This document shows, in pieces, positions 14,896 through 15,990 of a DNA stretch of 15,990 nt. The position numbers and the translations under genes were made by a program. The notes beneath the pieces are model-generated. The model made no database searches, was not told the origin of the DNA, and was given only the letters and a program-made list of their open reading frames with translations. Origin of the DNA: CAYQUC01 sp964514215 (lineage in GTDB: Bacteria > Pseudomonadota > Gammaproteobacteria > UBA6429 > Thiohalophilaceae); NCBI GenBank assembly GCA_964514215.1, contig CAZEPW010000071.1, forward strand, positions 1-15,990. Reading direction: 5' to 3'. Position 1 is the first letter of the stretch; each line of letters starts with the position of its first letter.

Positions 14896-15990
14896 CTAAA
14901 TTCCACCTTTGGTTAATTTTTCAGGATCTAATAATTTAAGCAACTCCTGCTCAGATAAATCCGTCATTTCTAAAGCAACATCAATCACGGTGCGTTGTTC
15001 GGCATAGGCTTTTTTTGCGATTGCAGCACCTTTTTCATAACCAATGACAGAATTTAAAGCGGTTACTAATATTGGATTTCGATTTAAAGCCTGAGACAAA
15101 TTGTCATTATTCACTGTAAAATCTTTAACGGCTTTATCGGCTAACAACCGAGCCGCATTGCCGAGTAAAATAATACTGTTTAATAAGTTATATGCAATCA
15201 TCGGTAGCATGACATTTAATTGAAAATTACCAGATTGGCCACCAACAGTAATCGCGCTATCGTTACCAATGACTTGGGCACAAACCATGGCAACGGCTTC
15301 GGGAATAACTGGATTCACTTTTCCGGGCATAATCGAGCTGCCGGGTTGTAATGCCGGTAGTGCAATTTCACCAAGACCGGCAAGTGGGCCACTATTCATC
15401 CAGCGTAGATCGTTTGATATTTTCATCATACTCACGGCGAGTGTTTTTAATTGGCCGCTTAATTCAACAGCTGTATCTTGAGAAGCCAAACCAATGAATA
15501 AATTTTCCATATTGGTAAATTTAAAACCGGTTAGTTGATTTAATGCAGTAACAAATTTTTGCGCAAATTCGGGATGAGCATTAATTCCTGTACCAACCGC
15601 AGTGCCGCCTTGTACCAAAGCTCGTATACGGGTGAGTGTCGCTTGAATGCGATATTGGTTATGTTGTATTTGAGTTGCCCAAGCAGCAACTTCCTGGCCG
15701 AGTGTCACCGGCATTGCGTCCATTAAATGGGTGCGTCCGGTTTTTACGATGTCTTTAGTTTGTTGCGCTTTAGTATTTAATGTTTCGGATAAATGCCGCA
15801 GAGCGGGTAATAAATGTGATTCAATTTGCAAACAAGCACTGATGTGAATCGCGGTTGGAAAAACATCATTGGAACTTTGTCCCATATTAACATCATCATT
15901 TGGATGAATTTTATCACTGTCACCGGTTATTTTTTTATTCGCAATAGCAGCAATAACTTCGTTGGCATTCATATTACTACTGGTGCCCGA
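14896..15990 (-). CDS. fumC: Fumarate hydratase class II (partial, N-terminus outside window)
   Basis: Heat-stable, iron-independent fumarase that hydrates fumarate to malate; a cytoplasmic homotetramer. The window holds 364 codons and is open to its edge, where SGTSSNMNANEV is in frame, so the start lies outside: about 100 N-terminal residues are missing compared with a usual length near 460-470. Visible motifs are GQSSNDVFPTAIHI, the catalytic-region TGRTHLMDAMP, GTAVGTG and the superfamily signature GSSIMPGKVNPV. The internal ATG at 15972 (SSNMNANE) is not the start. The TNMN/NPV arrangement and lysine-rich C-terminal helix fit fumarase better than aspartase or argininosuccinate lyase. It makes the substrate for the convergent mqo-like gene. 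Terminator function, if any, must come from the adjacent repeat hairpin. Confidence 0.95.
   Translation of the reverse strand, partial: SGTSSNMNANEVIAAIANKKITGDSDKIHPNDDVNMGQSSNDVFPTAIHISACLQIESHLLPALRHLSETLNTKAQQTKDIVKTGRTHLMDAMPVTLGQEVAAWATQIQHNQYRIQATLTRIRALVQGGTAVGTGINAHPEFAQKFVTALNQLTGFKFTNMENLFIGLASQDTAVELSGQLKTLAVSMMKISNDLRWMNSGPLAGLGEIALPALQPGSSIMPGKVNPVIPEAVAMVCAQVIGNDSAITVGGQSGNFQLNVMLPMIAYNLLNSIILLGNAARLLADKAVKDFTVNNDNLSQALNRNPILVTALNSVIGYEKGAAIAKKAYAEQRTVIDVALEMTDLSEQELLKLLDPEKLTKGGI

Overview
The window is about 16 kb of AT-rich chromosomal DNA from a free-living-type gammaproteobacterium. The evidence is the gene content: biosynthetic argD-argF, a CGFS monothiol glutaredoxin (grxD), RNase T (rnt), class II dihydroorotase (pyrC), class II fumarase (fumC) and a short malate:quinone oxidoreductase. 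Having argF, grxD, rnt and pyrC close together matches, from memory, the Pseudomonas argG-pyrC-rnt-...-grxD-...-argF neighbourhood. I cannot name a genus. Most genes are ordinary core metabolism.

Layout. 1-517: the tail of an intergenic repeat, then a PsiE-family membrane gene on the minus strand that is interrupted by an in-frame TAG. 720-2816: argD-argF operon (minus). 3094-3687: PuuD-like (urate oxidase N-domain-like) membrane protein (minus), ending in a strong hairpin terminator. 3856-6290 (plus): hydantoinase B subunit without its A subunit, a BON-domain lipoprotein, and grxD with its terminator. 6489-7145: rnt (minus). 7239-9758 (plus): a TraB/GumN-family exported protein and an HDOD-GAF signalling protein. 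10041-12036 (minus): a LysR regulator placed one base upstream of pyrC. 12037-12478: a gene-free region ending in a plus-strand intrinsic terminator, so possibly a small RNA locus. 12479-13039 (minus): YdjM/DUF457 membrane protein. 13208-14539 (plus): mqo-like gene. 14896-15990 (minus): fumC, cut by the window edge. Fumarase and malate:quinone oxidoreductase catalyse consecutive TCA-cycle steps; ArgD and ArgF catalyse nearby steps of arginine synthesis; PyrC belongs to pyrimidine synthesis, which shares carbamoyl phosphate with ArgF.

The least ordinary material lies between genes. A family of short repeats with terminal inverted repeats (consensus close to ACCTCAGATTGGTATAA) occupies all three convergent gene junctions: 6352-6485, 9756-9973 and 14571-14890 (two tandem copies). 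Partial relatives lie at 1-63 and 8118-8215. One member (9756-9973) contains a 31-bp uninterrupted stem whose four wobble positions are all G-U in plus-strand RNA, which hints at selection on an RNA structure. The other items worth checking are the TAG in the psiE-like gene, which lies in the loop of a perfect 9-bp palindrome; the pairing of a PuuD-like gene with an orphan hyuB; and the C-rich, terminator-ended region at 12037-12460. I found no CRISPR array, tRNA, rRNA, transposase or defence system.
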